Notes: generated by a model from the sequence alone, not told the origin. A stretch of DNA of 39,413 nt from Chryseobacterium populi (GCF_000282115.1 NZ_AKJY01000023.1:1-39413); one strand, 5' to 3'; shown: positions 20,749 to 30,193, counted from the stretch's first letter. Numbers and translations are program-made.

Positions 20749-21038
20749 ATGATAATTGTATATTCCAGCTAGTTAGCCACCTAATTCCTGATTAAATTAA
20801 TCACTAATAATGAAGTCAAAAATAGTTGCAAGTTCAGCTATCTTCTGATATAATAAAGTATGCCTTTTATATTCTTTATTTGAAATAATATTAAATATAC
20901 CTTACCGGGGTGAGCATATCGCTTGTGTTTTAGAATTAACCACTGTAGTTTTGTTTTGTAGTGGTTTATTAATAAAAATCTGGAATGAGACAAATTAAGA
21001 AATTTCATTATATTTATTCGACATCAACTTCATATGAT
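20749..21038. other. Intergenic region with a solitary IS end and a hairpin
   Basis: At about 20818-20837 the segment AAAATAGTTGCAAGTTCAG matches 18 of 19 bases of the IS terminus at 30878-30896, in the same orientation, but no transposase sequence adjoins it. At 20938-20966 the inverted repeat AACCACT / AGTGGTT encloses a T-rich loop upstream of the DUF4132 pair and may be a terminator or leader hairpin. No gene is seen. Confidence 0.4.
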
Positions 21039-21473
21039 ATGGAAATCAAGGTTACGGTAAAGCAGCTGGGCAGGAAACATCCTATTCTTTCAGAGCAGAA
21101 GCTTGAAATTGCTTACAATGATAATAACATTACGTTAGAAAACTTATTACAATTAATCGTCCGGCAACAGGTAGAGGCATTTAATGCACAGTCGTTTGAA
21201 CCGGAAGATGAAGATTATACTAAAACCCCGGCAGAAAATTATTTGGATATTCTTACCGATACGGGAAAGGCCGGTTTCGGAAGCATTTACAATCAAAAAA
21301 AAGCAGACCTTCAAAAAGCTCAGGACAATGTAACCCAGGCTTTTGAAGATGGAATGTTTGCTGTATTTTATCATGATGAGAGGCTGGAAAATCTCTCGCA
21401 GTCTATAGACTTAAGTTTAGAGCATTCCTTTACTTTCATCAGGCTAACCTTTCTGGCAGGAAGCTACTGGTAA
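21039..21473 (+). CDS. Small protein partnered with the DUF4132 protein
   Basis: A predicted 144-residue protein starting at ATG 21039 (MEIKVTVKQLGRK). An in-frame ATG at 20985 would add 18 residues and cannot be excluded. It is a mixed alpha/beta protein with an acidic middle (EPEDEDYTKTPAENYLD), a helical KKADLQKAQDNVTQAFEDG stretch, and a beta-like end (SFTFIRLTFLAGSYW). I know no named family for it. It ends 21 bases before the giant DUF4132 gene and both begin MEI, so they are almost surely co-transcribed and may form a complex. Confidence 0.6.
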   Translation: MEIKVTVKQLGRKHPILSEQKLEIAYNDNNITLENLLQLIVRQQVEAFNAQSFEPEDEDYTKTPAENYLDILTDTGKAGFGSIYNQKKADLQKAQDNVTQAFEDGMFAVFYHDERLENLSQSIDLSLEHSFTFIRLTFLAGSYW

Positions 21474-21494
21474 CTATTCACACTAAATCACAAT

Positions 21495-24400
21495 ATGGAA
21501 ATCACTGAAAAATTAAAATCGAAAAAGGTTGTAAACTATTACAAGAATTTACGGAAAGATTTAAAAGAACAGAGTGAAAAAGGTATCTTATCTCAACTCT
21601 TTTCAAAGCCTAAACTAAAGAAACAGGTTGCAGAATTAGGGATATTAATTATGGGTGGGGCCAACCATTACGAAGAATTAACTTTAGGCTCTGCAAAAGT
21701 TGAGAAACTTAAAGAATACATACACCCAGATATCTGGGAAGATAAAGACTATTACCAGTTATTGATCTATTTCTTTGGAGAGAATGCCGAACTGGTAAAA
21801 CATGCATGGAGTAAAATGCCTTATAAAATGTACCAGTCTGGATATTATCGCCGCTCTTTCCGTGCCCCCCATCACCAGTGGTATGTATTTCTTAATCAGG
21901 TTAATCTGATCAGAAGTTTACTAGAGCTTTCCAGTATATATTCTTATAGTAATGGCTATGAATATTACGACCTTTCAATCGAAGAACAGATTATATACGA
22001 TCATGCCGTAACCAATAACTCAAGCCAGTTCTATATCTGGTCTGCCGCAATCGATACCGGGAATACGGCAATTTACCAGTTAATAGAAGATATTATTTTT
22101 AATAAACATACCGAAGGCAAAGTATCCCGGAATATCATAAAAGCCCTACTGAACAGTGAGAGGCAGCAATGCTGGGAACTCGTAGAAAAGCTATTGCTTG
22201 CTGCCCAGAGACAGGAAGGGCTTAGGCAAACAGTACTGGAAGCCCTGGACGAAACCAGTATAGGAGCCCTTAAGTATATGACTCATGTCATTATGGAACA
22301 TAAGCTGACCCGTTTTTCTTCCGTGGTACGTTCCATAGATACGTGGACAGGTTTAGGCTGGGAAAGTGAAAAAGAATCCGTCGTAAAAAATATCGTTTTA
22401 CTGGCAGATACTTATTTCAGTAATCCGGAGCAGATCTCTGATGCCATCAGAAGCAAAAATAACAATGAAGTCTATATGGCACTTTGGGTACAGGGCGTAT
22501 GGGATGTGGAAAAAACAGTACCATACCTGCACCAGCTGTTTGATACAGGGAGCGTTGAAAAAAAATGCTTAGCCATCAGGTTTGCCGCGGAAACTGCTGA
22601 TCCTTATATCCAGATGCCATTATATTATAAAGCTGTACTGGAGGGTGATCTGCAGGTATTGGCATTTGCAGGAGGACCTATGTCATCGTTATTAAGTGCT
22701 AATACAGGTTCAAAATTCTATATTGGCAATCCGGATTATCCTGATTTCTTTGAGAAGCTGCATGAACTGACCCAAAAGATTGAACTCAAAGAAAAGAAAT
22801 TTGAAGGGAAAATCTTCTCATGGCTTAATGCTACTTTCAAAAAGAGTGATTTATACGCCTCCATGTTTTATCTGGTTGGTGAAGACAATAATAAACTGGA
22901 TTTAGTGCTTTCTTATTTTGACCAGTTTGAACTTTCGTTACGGGAGCTGTTATCCCGGAATATTTTAGGAGATTTTTATTGCTATTCCTTTTCCTACGGT
23001 TTTGGAAAGACCGCACAGAAAACTGTAACTCCCTTTCAAAAAGAATTTGCATTTAAAATTATAAAAGACAGGGGCGAATCTTTGGTGGCTTCAGGAATTA
23101 ATGTGCTTCTTCAGAATCCTTTAACCAAAGAAGAAGTAATGGTCTTCTTTGATCTGTTTAAAAGAAAAGGCGGAACACTTCGGCAGAAACTCATAGAACT
23201 GATAGTACAACAGGAAGATGAAGTGATTAGCCCATTGATTGATGAATTAATGAATAAAGGAGATATAGAACAGCGGACCGCTTCATTAGATGCCATGCTT
23301 CAGCTTCAAAAAAACAAAAGAATACCTGCTCAAATTACCCATTGGGTACAGCAATATAACGGAAAAGCAAAAATATCGGAAAGAGAACAAAACCTGCTTG
23401 ACCAACTTAATCCTTCCGGGAATAAAGAACTGTTATCTGCAGAGAATGGATTCGGATTCTACAATCCGGCTGTCATCTCAAAATATGAATTATCAAAAGT
23501 AGAAAAGGATTCGGTTTATGCCAGAGCAACCAGTACGAATAAATATGGCTTTACACAACCCATAAGTCATATAAAAAAAGAACTGCAAAAACTCCATGAC
23601 CTATTCCTGAAACATAAAGATTATGAGTATGAAGCAGAAGACTGGAATGGTTCAGTAATAAAATTATTAATGGGTAATAGCTTCCGTCAGATAAAAAATA
23701 ATACCGAAAACTTTACCCCTGAACAGCTATCAGCAAATTATCCATTATATGAGGTATGGGAACAGTGGTATAAAGATGCTAAACTTCAACCAATAGATTT
23801 ATTCCTATTGACATTTGCCGAAAACTGTGACCGTAAAAAATTCCGGGACTTTTTGGAAGGCTATGTATTTTATCACAAGGATATTATACCCAATCCTATG
23901 AAAGGTGATTATTATTGGGATAATCCGGTTAAGAAAATCCTTGAATCGCTGCAATACAAATTTATCTTCGAAGAAGAGACTGATTTTTTAATTGATGCAT
24001 CCAGTACTCTTTTTGCTCATCTTCCACAGGATATTAAAGACTACAAAGCAAAAGAAAATGATTACTATTACGGATATGGAGGAAGCGGATGGCAGCAACT
24101 AGGTTTTTTCCATGTGTTTTTAAGTGCTGTTCTGTATAAAAATCTCACTGATGAGCAGTATGTAAAGCTTTGGAAATTATACCGGTGGATGCAGTTCAAT
24201 GGGCTGGAAGAAAACATTAAATATTCAGTTCCGCCTTTTTATCTTTTCTGCAAAGCTTATGAACAGAAGATTATTACCAAAGATGAGCTCTATGAAGGGA
24301 TTTTCACTGCTGAATCTGCCATAAGGGAACTTACCATCACCAAATTGTATCATAACAGCCCAAAATATCTGGAAATATTTCCTTTCTTAAAACCTGTTAT

Positions 24401-26534
24401 TGAAGAAATACAAAATAAATTTTTAGATATAGAGCTTGTCCGTGGCGATGCCGCGACAGCAGTTTCTCATTTTGTACAGCAGTTTCAGACCATATATGGA
24501 GCCCGTCGCTTCATGCAGATTTTAAAAGGGCTGGGTAAATCAGGTCTCTATGCCAGTTATATCTATAGCTATGGAAACGAAAGAATGACCCGGCAGAAAC
24601 TTTTTTCCTACCTTTTATCTGTCTGTTATCCTTCAAAAACTGACACTCAGGAATCATTTAATGAAATGATGAAAGAAGGAAAAATTGCAGAACTCCACCT
24701 GATACAGGCAGCGGTATATGCTCCACAATGGCAAAAATTGATAAGCAATTATTTAGGTTGGAAAGGACTGGATTCAGCAATATGGTGGATGCATGCCCAT
24801 ACTAAAACAGGTACCTACCAGGCACAGAATTCAGGACTTGAAAGTGAAGTGGCAAAATATTCATCAGTGGATATTCAGGAATTCCAGGATGGAGCTGTAG
24901 ACAAAGACTGGTTTACAAAGGCCTATAAAGAATTAGGAAAAGTTCGCTGGGAAATGTTATATGAATCTGCTAAATACATATCCGACGGGAATGGCCACCG
25001 CAGGGCGAGGCTTTATTCCGATACCCTTACCGGCGATTTAAAGATAAGAGAAGTAACGGCAAAAATAAAAGATAAACGCGATCAGGATTACCTTCGTGTA
25101 TATGGGCTTGTACCCTTAAGTAAAACCAGTCCTGAGAAGGATGTATTAAGCCGGTATGAATATTTACAACAGTTTAAAAAAGAAAGCAGGGACTTTGGCT
25201 CTATGAAACAGGCAAGCGAAGCCGTAGCCATTAGGGTAGCTTTAGAAAACTTGGCCCGGAATGCAGGCTATCCTGACCCGGTAAGACTGACCTGGGCTAT
25301 GGAAACCAGACAGATTCAAACGCTTCTGTCAAAAGAAACACAGGTAACTGTTGATGGGATTACCGTAGGTTTAATTATAGAAGCCGATGGAAAAGCTGAA
25401 CTGGTAGTATTCAGGGATGATAAACAGTTAAAATCAATTCCTCCAAAAATAAAGAAAGACAAAGCCATCATAGAATTAGGAAATTACCGCAAGATCATGC
25501 GTGAACAGTGGACCCGCTCCCGAAAAGGATTAGAAGAAGCGATGATAAGAGGGGATGAATTTCTTTTTACAGAAATCAAGAATCTTTTTGAACATCCTGT
25601 TATTGTAAAGCATTTAGAGAAGCTGGTTCTGATTTCCAATGATCAAAAAATAGGATTTTTTCATGATGGTAATCTGGTAACTGCCGATGGAGAGATTCAG
25701 AAATTAAATGAAAATAATACACTCAGAATTGCCCATTGCATGGATTTACATGAGCATTCCGTCTGGAGTGATTATCAACATTACTGTTTCACAGAAAAAC
25801 TTATCCAACCTTTTAAACAGGTATTCAGGGAATTATATGTTCCCACACCGGATGAATTGAAAGAGAAATCCGTATCACGCCGCTATGCGGGACATCAGAT
25901 TCAACCGAAGCAGGCACTGGCACTGCTTAAAACAAGAGGCTGGAAGGTAGATTATGAAGAAGGACTGCAGAAGGTATACCATAAGGAAGGGTTTCAGGTG
26001 AAGCTCTATGCTATGGCAGATTGGTTTTCACCCGCTGAAGTCGAAGGCTCTACCCTTGAAACGATAGAATTTCATTCCCTAAAAGACTATAAGAATATTC
26101 CTTTTAAGGAGATCAACCCAAGATTGTTTTCAGAAGTAATGCGTGATATAGATCTGGTGGTATCAGTTGCTCATGTGGGAGATGTTGATCCTGAGGCCAG
26201 TCATTCCTCTATTGAAATGAGAGCTGTACTGATGAAAGAAACAGCACGGTTATTTAAGCTGGAAAATATCAGTATTGAAGGTTCACACGTTCTGGTGAAA
26301 GGTAAAATGGCGGAATACAGTGTGCATCTGGGAAGTGCTGTAGTTCATCAGGTTCCCGGTAAATACCTCTCCATACTTCCTGTTCATTCCCAGCATAGAG
26401 GAAGGTTATTTTTGCCTTTTGCCGATGATGATCCGAAATCAGCTGAAGTCTTATCTAAAGTATTGCTACTGGCCAAAGATGATGAAATACAGGATCCTAC
26501 TATACTATCGCAGATAAAAAGAGAATATATATAA
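21495..26534 (+). CDS. Giant DUF4132-domain protein (MolR/YehI-like)
   Basis: A 1679-residue cytosolic protein. The first 1000 residues look like alpha-helical repeats of HEAT/ARM type (ALLNSERQQCWELVEKLLLA, HQLFDTGSVEKKCLAIRFAA). The DUF4132-type region lies around residues 1430-1530 (RRYAGHQIQPKQALALLKTR, then VKLYAMADWFSPAEV). The end (SHSSIEMRAVLMKETARLF, GRLFLPFADDDP) resembles the C-terminal domain often found with DUF4132. E. coli MolR and YehI are the known relatives; their biochemical role is not established. In other genomes such proteins sit near MoxR-type ATPases, but none is here. It is preceded by one small co-transcribed gene. No signal peptide or membrane span is visible. The family call is good; a conflict-system role would be speculation. 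Confidence 0.75.
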   Translation: MEITEKLKSKKVVNYYKNLRKDLKEQSEKGILSQLFSKPKLKKQVAELGILIMGGANHYEELTLGSAKVEKLKEYIHPDIWEDKDYYQLLIYFFGENAELVKHAWSKMPYKMYQSGYYRRSFRAPHHQWYVFLNQVNLIRSLLELSSIYSYSNGYEYYDLSIEEQIIYDHAVTNNSSQFYIWSAAIDTGNTAIYQLIEDIIFNKHTEGKVSRNIIKALLNSERQQCWELVEKLLLAAQRQEGLRQTVLEALDETSIGALKYMTHVIMEHKLTRFSSVVRSIDTWTGLGWESEKESVVKNIVLLADTYFSNPEQISDAIRSKNNNEVYMALWVQGVWDVEKTVPYLHQLFDTGSVEKKCLAIRFAAETADPYIQMPLYYKAVLEGDLQVLAFAGGPMSSLLSANTGSKFYIGNPDYPDFFEKLHELTQKIELKEKKFEGKIFSWLNATFKKSDLYASMFYLVGEDNNKLDLVLSYFDQFELSLRELLSRNILGDFYCYSFSYGFGKTAQKTVTPFQKEFAFKIIKDRGESLVASGINVLLQNPLTKEEVMVFFDLFKRKGGTLRQKLIELIVQQEDEVISPLIDELMNKGDIEQRTASLDAMLQLQKNKRIPAQITHWVQQYNGKAKISEREQNLLDQLNPSGNKELLSAENGFGFYNPAVISKYELSKVEKDSVYARATSTNKYGFTQPISHIKKELQKLHDLFLKHKDYEYEAEDWNGSVIKLLMGNSFRQIKNNTENFTPEQLSANYPLYEVWEQWYKDAKLQPIDLFLLTFAENCDRKKFRDFLEGYVFYHKDIIPNPMKGDYYWDNPVKKILESLQYKFIFEEETDFLIDASSTLFAHLPQDIKDYKAKENDYYYGYGGSGWQQLGFFHVFLSAVLYKNLTDEQYVKLWKLYRWMQFNGLEENIKYSVPPFYLFCKAYEQKIITKDELYEGIFTAESAIRELTITKLYHNSPKYLEIFPFLKPVIEEIQNKFLDIELVRGDAATAVSHFVQQFQTIYGARRFMQILKGLGKSGLYASYIYSYGNERMTRQKLFSYLLSVCYPSKTDTQESFNEMMKEGKIAELHLIQAAVYAPQWQKLISNYLGWKGLDSAIWWMHAHTKTGTYQAQNSGLESEVAKYSSVDIQEFQDGAVDKDWFTKAYKELGKVRWEMLYESAKYISDGNGHRRARLYSDTLTGDLKIREVTAKIKDKRDQDYLRVYGLVPLSKTSPEKDVLSRYEYLQQFKKESRDFGSMKQASEAVAIRVALENLARNAGYPDPVRLTWAMETRQIQTLLSKETQVTVDGITVGLIIEADGKAELVVFRDDKQLKSIPPKIKKDKAIIELGNYRKIMREQWTRSRKGLEEAMIRGDEFLFTEIKNLFEHPVIVKHLEKLVLISNDQKIGFFHDGNLVTADGEIQKLNENNTLRIAHCMDLHEHSVWSDYQHYCFTEKLIQPFKQVFRELYVPTPDELKEKSVSRRYAGHQIQPKQALALLKTRGWKVDYEEGLQKVYHKEGFQVKLYAMADWFSPAEVEGSTLETIEFHSLKDYKNIPFKEINPRLFSEVMRDIDLVVSVAHVGDVDPEASHSSIEMRAVLMKETARLFKLENISIEGSHVLVKGKMAEYSVHLGSAVVHQVPGKYLSILPVHSQHRGRLFLPFADDDPKSAEVLSKVLLLAKDDEIQDPTILSQIKREYI

Positions 26535-26687
26535 TTTTTGTAAATACTATATCAATTTTTTTCTTCATTAGTATAATACCTGCAAAACTAACCGTCCTAA
26601 TTCTGCGCAAGAGAGACACAATATCACTTGAATTACAATTTTCCAAGTATTCAGGTTAAAAGACGAAATTATTTACAGAATATAAAT

Positions 26688-26695
26688 TAAATTTG
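26688..26695 (+). promoter_or_regulatory. Candidate -7 box of the crp/fnr-type gene
   Basis: TAAATTTG matches the Bacteroidota -7 consensus TAnnTTTG, 23 bases before the ATG at 26719. No convincing -33 TTG is visible. The 184-bp gap before the regulator holds nothing else I can name. Confidence 0.35.
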
Positions 26696-26718
26696 TAATT
26701 ATTCTTAAATCATTTTCA

Positions 26719-27297
26719 ATGGTAGCCCATTTTTTAAAATATCTTAAAGATAAATTCCCAATAAATGATGATGAATTGGAAATGTTCAGACAGGTTTGCA
26801 CCGTAAAAAAACTTCGCAGGCGTCAATATCTTTTGCAGGAAGGTGATGTTTGGAATAAAAATGCATTTGTTTCAAAAGGAGTTTTACGTACTTATCGAGT
26901 AGATGAAAAAGGAGTAGAACATATTATCCAATTTTCCATCGAAAATTGGTGGGCAGGTGACAGACAAAGTTATCATACGGGATTACCATCAACATTTAAT
27001 ATTGAAGCTTTGGAAGATTCAGAAATTGTACTTATTCCAAAGGCTGATTTCGATCGTTTGCAAGTTGAAATCCCTAAATTTGGTGAGTTTACCAGAGTGC
27101 TGTTAGAAAGAAGTTTCATAGCATCACAAAATAGAATCCATGCCAGCATAAGCTATACTGCCGAAGAGAAATATGCAGATTTCATAAAGACCTATCCTGA
27201 TATTACCAATCGCATTCCACAGCATATGATTGCTTCTTATTTAGGAATTTCTCCGGAAACTATAAGCAGGATAAGAAATCATATGGTAAGGAAATAA
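26719..27297 (+). CDS. Crp/Fnr-family transcription regulator
   Basis: A 192-residue protein with an N-terminal cNMP-binding-type beta barrel (RRQYLLQEGDVWNKNAFVSK, GVLRTYRVDEKGVEHIIQF) and a C-terminal winged HTH (HMIASYLGISPETISRIRNH). There are no N-terminal cysteines for an iron-sulfur cluster, and the cAMP pocket residues of E. coli CRP are not evident, so the ligand is unknown. This is the short Bacteroidota type often found beside small stress or detoxification operons. It stands just upstream of such a cluster (hydrolase, MoaF-like, two oxidoreductases). An FNR-like palindrome, TTGAT-AAAT-ATCAA, lies in the following intergenic region and is a natural candidate target. Confidence 0.85.
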   Translation: MVAHFLKYLKDKFPINDDELEMFRQVCTVKKLRRRQYLLQEGDVWNKNAFVSKGVLRTYRVDEKGVEHIIQFSIENWWAGDRQSYHTGLPSTFNIEALEDSEIVLIPKADFDRLQVEIPKFGEFTRVLLERSFIASQNRIHASISYTAEEKYADFIKTYPDITNRIPQHMIASYLGISPETISRIRNHMVRK

Positions 27298-27355
27298 GAT
27301 ACTTTATACACCATTTACTTATTTACAAGCTAGGCTTCCGTGAACCTTAAATATT

Positions 27356-27446
27356 AAAACTCTTGATAAATATCAAGAGTTTTATATGCTTTTTATCAAT
27401 GGATAAAATATGCTTTCCGCTGCAACTTTGTAAAAGAAATTCAAAG
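27356..27446 (+). promoter_or_regulatory. FNR-like palindrome and regulatory cassette, copy 1
   Basis: A perfect palindrome with 12-bp arms around AAAT (27356-27383) contains TTGATAAATATCAA (27363-27376), an exact match to the TTGAT-N4-ATCAA format of FNR-type sites. A second inverted repeat TTTATC-AATG-GATAAA and a -7-like CAACTTTG (27423-27430) follow. The cassette recurs before the MoaF-like gene. The long palindrome could also serve as the terminator of the crp-type gene; both functions may coexist. Confidence 0.5.
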
Positions 27447-27476
27447 TGAGTTTCTTTAATTAAATACCCAATATTT

Positions 27477-28274
27477 ATGAAAACAAAGTTTATAATGACT
27501 GCCATACTAATACTATTTTTTATTGGTAGTAAAGCAAGCACTTATTCATCAAAAGAAAAAAACACATTTGTGATCGTGCATGGTGCATGGTCTAAAGCTT
27601 CAGACTGGGATAATGTTTCCAATAGTTTAAAAACAAAAGGTTACAATGTCTTAATGGTTAATTTACCGGGGCATGGCGATGATAAAACCCCTATGAACTC
27701 AATTACTTTACAAACTTATGTTGATGCTGTAAAAAAAGTAATTGGAACTAAAGAAGAAATAATTTTGGTTGGACACAGTTTTGGAGGCATTGTCATCAGC
27801 CAGGTTGCAGAAGAAATACCACAACAAATCAAAAAGCTGATTTATATAGCAGCTTATATTCCAAAAAATGGAGAGAGTTTATTTTCCATTGCCCAGACCG
27901 ACACCCAGAGTCATATTGGTAAATACCTTAAAATAAATGAATCAGAAGGATATGTTCAGATCGCAAAAGAAGGTGTAATCGACGTTTTTGCAGCTGATGC
28001 CCCAAAACCTATTGGAGAATATATTGCTTCAAATATTCAGCCTGAACCCCTAACTCCATTGGCTACACCTGTAAAGCTAAGCAATAGCAGATTTGGAAAA
28101 ATAAAAAAGACTGCGATACTTACTACAGAAGACCATACCATTAGTATTGCCCTACAAGAAAAAATGGCAAAGGAAGCAAATATTGAAAATCAATTATTCA
28201 TGAAATCCAGCCATACACCATTTATTGCACACACAGAAAAATTAATTCACTTTCTTTTAGAAGAAGCTAAGTAG
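27477..28274 (+). CDS. Secreted alpha/beta hydrolase
   Basis: A 265-residue hydrolase with an N-terminal signal sequence (MKTKFIMTAILILFFIGSKA), so probably periplasmic. Family landmarks are the oxyanion segment FVIVHGAWSKASDWDNV, the loop LPGHGDD, and the nucleophile elbow GHSFGG with S101. The C-terminal catalytic histidine is probably H246 in KSSHTPFIAHTEK. The acid is expected near residue 220 (TTEDHTI). The overall pattern matches the plant methylesterase-like/pyrethroid-hydrolase-like group (salicylate-binding protein 2 type); the substrate is unknown. It follows the Crp/Fnr-type regulator and has the FNR-like cassette in its promoter region. Confidence 0.8.
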   Translation: MKTKFIMTAILILFFIGSKASTYSSKEKNTFVIVHGAWSKASDWDNVSNSLKTKGYNVLMVNLPGHGDDKTPMNSITLQTYVDAVKKVIGTKEEIILVGHSFGGIVISQVAEEIPQQIKKLIYIAAYIPKNGESLFSIAQTDTQSHIGKYLKINESEGYVQIAKEGVIDVFAADAPKPIGEYIASNIQPEPLTPLATPVKLSNSRFGKIKKTAILTTEDHTISIALQEKMAKEANIENQLFMKSSHTPFIAHTEKLIHFLLEEAK

Positions 28275-28280
28275 TCTCTT

Positions 28281-28367
28281 TTTCTTGATAAATGTCAAGA
28301 GTTTTATTTGCCTTTCATCAACGGATAAAACATGCTTCTCGTTGCAACTTTGTAAAAGAAATTCAAA
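28281..28367 (+). promoter_or_regulatory. FNR-like regulatory cassette, copy 2
   Basis: This is a diverged duplicate of 27361-27445, with a 2-base insertion. It keeps TTGATAAATGTCAA (28283-28296), the GGATAAAA block, and GTTGCAACTTTGTAAAAGAA with its -7-like CAACTTTG. It lies between the hydrolase stop and the MoaF-like ATG. The outer palindrome arms are lost here while the FNR-like core is nearly kept, which favours a regulator site over a terminator. Confidence 0.5.
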
Positions 28368-28378
28368 CTAAAGAAGTC

Positions 28379-28714
28379 ATGAATACAACAAGTAAAAAAT
28401 TTTATACAAATAGCAGATTGAAAATAAAAATGAATGCTATTGTGCTAGAAATGTTGTTTGAAACTGAAAACAAGATGTCATTTACAATCATTGATGGGGG
28501 AGGAAAAATTGAAAACGGATACACTGAAACAGTAGAAACAAAAGTTACAGAATTGAGAACAAATCTGTTTTTAATCACTTGGAAAGAAATTTCAGGAACA
28601 ACAATCAGTCAAATTCACGATTTAGAAAACAAATTGGTTTATACCAATATAACAATGACTAACGGGAAATTCTATCAAACAACAGGAACTATTATCACAC
28701 ACAACCCATATTAA
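28379..28714 (+). CDS. MoaF-like C-terminal-domain protein
   Basis: A predicted 111-residue protein starting at ATG 28379 (MNTTSKKFYTN), because the upstream 29 codons read through the duplicated promoter cassette. It is beta-rich: LEMLFETENKMSFTII, NLFLITWKEISGTTISQI, LVYTNITMTNGKFYQTTGTI. The W-x-E and T-x-x-G-x-F/Y pattern resembles the C-terminal half of MoaF-like lipocalin-fold proteins, small binding proteins of uncertain ligand. It lies between a hydrolase and an NADP-dependent oxidoreductase under its own copy of the FNR-like cassette. The family call is moderate. Confidence 0.6.
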   Translation: MNTTSKKFYTNSRLKIKMNAIVLEMLFETENKMSFTIIDGGGKIENGYTETVETKVTELRTNLFLITWKEISGTTISQIHDLENKLVYTNITMTNGKFYQTTGTIITHNPY

Positions 28715-28733
28715 CTTTTTAAATTCAAACATT

Positions 28734-29324
28734 ATGAAAATAGGAATTATCGGCGCTGGAGCTATAGGAAAAGCTTTCGCCAAACAAGTAGCAAACGCTG
28801 GTTATGAAGTAGTAATCAGTAACAGCAGAGGAGCAGAATCTCTCAAAGAATTAGCACTCCAATTAGGAGAGAACGTAACAGCAGGAAGTGTAGAACAAGC
28901 TACTACTGCAGAAGTGATTTTTTTAGCCTTACAATGGCAACACTTAGAACAAGTAACTCAGAATATTGATTGGAACGGGAAAATTGTAATTGATCCAACT
29001 AATCCAATATTGCCCGGTTTTAAATTAGCAAACTTAGGAAGTAAAACTTCAAGTGAAGTTGTACAGGAGTGGACTTCAGGAGCTAAACTAGTAAAAGCTT
29101 TTAATACTTTACAGCCTGAAATTTTAGCAGCAAATCCTATGCAGGGAGGAGGGAGAAGAGTCATATTCTATTCCGGAGATTATAACGATGCAAAAGATAT
29201 TGTTTCTGGAATTATTAACCGTTTGGGTTTTGCAGGAATAGACTTAGGTCGCCTTAACGAAGGAGGCAAGCTACAACAATTTCCGGGAGGAACGTTACCT
29301 ACGCTGAACTTAATCAAACTATAA
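28734..29324 (+). CDS. F420H2:NADP oxidoreductase-like Rossmann protein
   Basis: A 196-residue protein with an N-terminal Rossmann dinucleotide fold: GIIGAGAIGKAFAKQVANAG (GxGxxG) followed by VISNSRG, where S-N-S-R suits the NADP 2'-phosphate. Next come FLALQWQHLEQV, the VIDPTNPI segment, LVKAFNTLQPE, and the C-terminal LGRLNEGGKLQQFPGG. This is the pattern of the NADPH-dependent F420 reductase-like family (COG2085). In Bacteroidota, which are not known to make F420, the members probably reduce another substrate. The protein is encoded 19 bases after the MoaF-like gene, so they are likely co-transcribed. Confidence 0.8.
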   Translation: MKIGIIGAGAIGKAFAKQVANAGYEVVISNSRGAESLKELALQLGENVTAGSVEQATTAEVIFLALQWQHLEQVTQNIDWNGKIVIDPTNPILPGFKLANLGSKTSSEVVQEWTSGAKLVKAFNTLQPEILAANPMQGGGRRVIFYSGDYNDAKDIVSGIINRLGFAGIDLGRLNEGGKLQQFPGGTLPTLNLIKL

Positions 29325-29369
29325 ATCACAGATCTAAATAAATTTTATCCAACTTAATATAAATAATTA

Positions 29370-30113
29370 ATGATGTCAACACTTAATAATAAAACAGCTT
29401 TAGTAACTGGAGGAAGCCGTGGAATCGGTGCAGGAATTGTAAAAAGATTATCTTCCGACGGCGCAAATGTAGCATTTACTTATGTTTCTGATAAGGAAAA
29501 AGCTGAAGAACTGGTAAAAGAAATTGAAAAAACAGGACGAAAAGCAATAGCTATTGAAGCCAATAATCAAAATCCTGAAGAGGTAATTGATGCTGTAGAA
29601 AAAACGATATCAACATTTGGGCAACTTGATATTTTAGTAAATAACGCAGGGATTGGAATTGTTGCTCCCATTGAAGACTTTTCTTTGGAAAAATTCGATA
29701 AAACCATGGATATTAATGTAAGAGCTGTTTTCATTGCAATACAAGCTGCGGTGAAGCACATGAAGAAAGGCAGCCGTATTATTAATATTGGAAGCATTAA
29801 TGCCGACAGAATGCCGTTTCAGGGTGGTGGGGTCTATGCAATGAGTAAAGCAGCCATTCAAGGATTAACAAGGGGATTGGCCAGAGATTTTGGTCCATTA
29901 GGAATTACAATTAACAATATTCAACCTGGGCCAATCAACACTGAAATGAATCCTGAAGAAGGCGAATTTGCCGATTACTTGAAAACACATATTTCTGTTG
30001 GCCGATATGGGCAACCTGAAGAAATAGCAAGCTTAGTTTCTTATCTTTCCGGTTCTGAAACAGCGTATATTAATGGCGCCAGTTTAAATATAGACGGGGG
30101 TTTTGCAAGCTAG
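29370..30113 (+). CDS. Short-chain dehydrogenase/reductase (SDR)
   Basis: A 247-residue classical SDR. TGGSRGIGAGIVKRL is the cofactor glycine motif, DILVNNAGIG the NNAG motif, INIGSINADRM carries the catalytic Ser, and YAMSKAA provides Y-x3-K. The C-terminal YINGASLNIDGGF is the usual end. It looks like a 3-oxoacyl-ACP reductase/glucose dehydrogenase-like enzyme using NADP(H); the substrate cannot be told. Met1 and Met2 are both possible starts. It is the last gene of the Crp/Fnr-linked oxidoreductase cluster and is followed by a terminator. Confidence 0.88.
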   Translation: MMSTLNNKTALVTGGSRGIGAGIVKRLSSDGANVAFTYVSDKEKAEELVKEIEKTGRKAIAIEANNQNPEEVIDAVEKTISTFGQLDILVNNAGIGIVAPIEDFSLEKFDKTMDINVRAVFIAIQAAVKHMKKGSRIINIGSINADRMPFQGGGVYAMSKAAIQGLTRGLARDFGPLGITINNIQPGPINTEMNPEEGEFADYLKTHISVGRYGQPEEIASLVSYLSGSETAYINGASLNIDGGFAS

Positions 30114-30151
30114 CTTATATAAAAATTAAAAGTCGAAATTAAGTTCATTTT

Positions 30152-30193
30152 AAAAATAGAAAATTGTCCTTTAAGACAGTCTTCTATTTTTTT
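30152..30193 (+). terminator. Terminator after the SDR gene
   Basis: Outer arms AAAAATAGAA / TTCTATTTTT with a nested GTC/GAC pair form a hairpin ending in a run of seven T, about 40 bases after the SDR stop codon. Confidence 0.7.
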
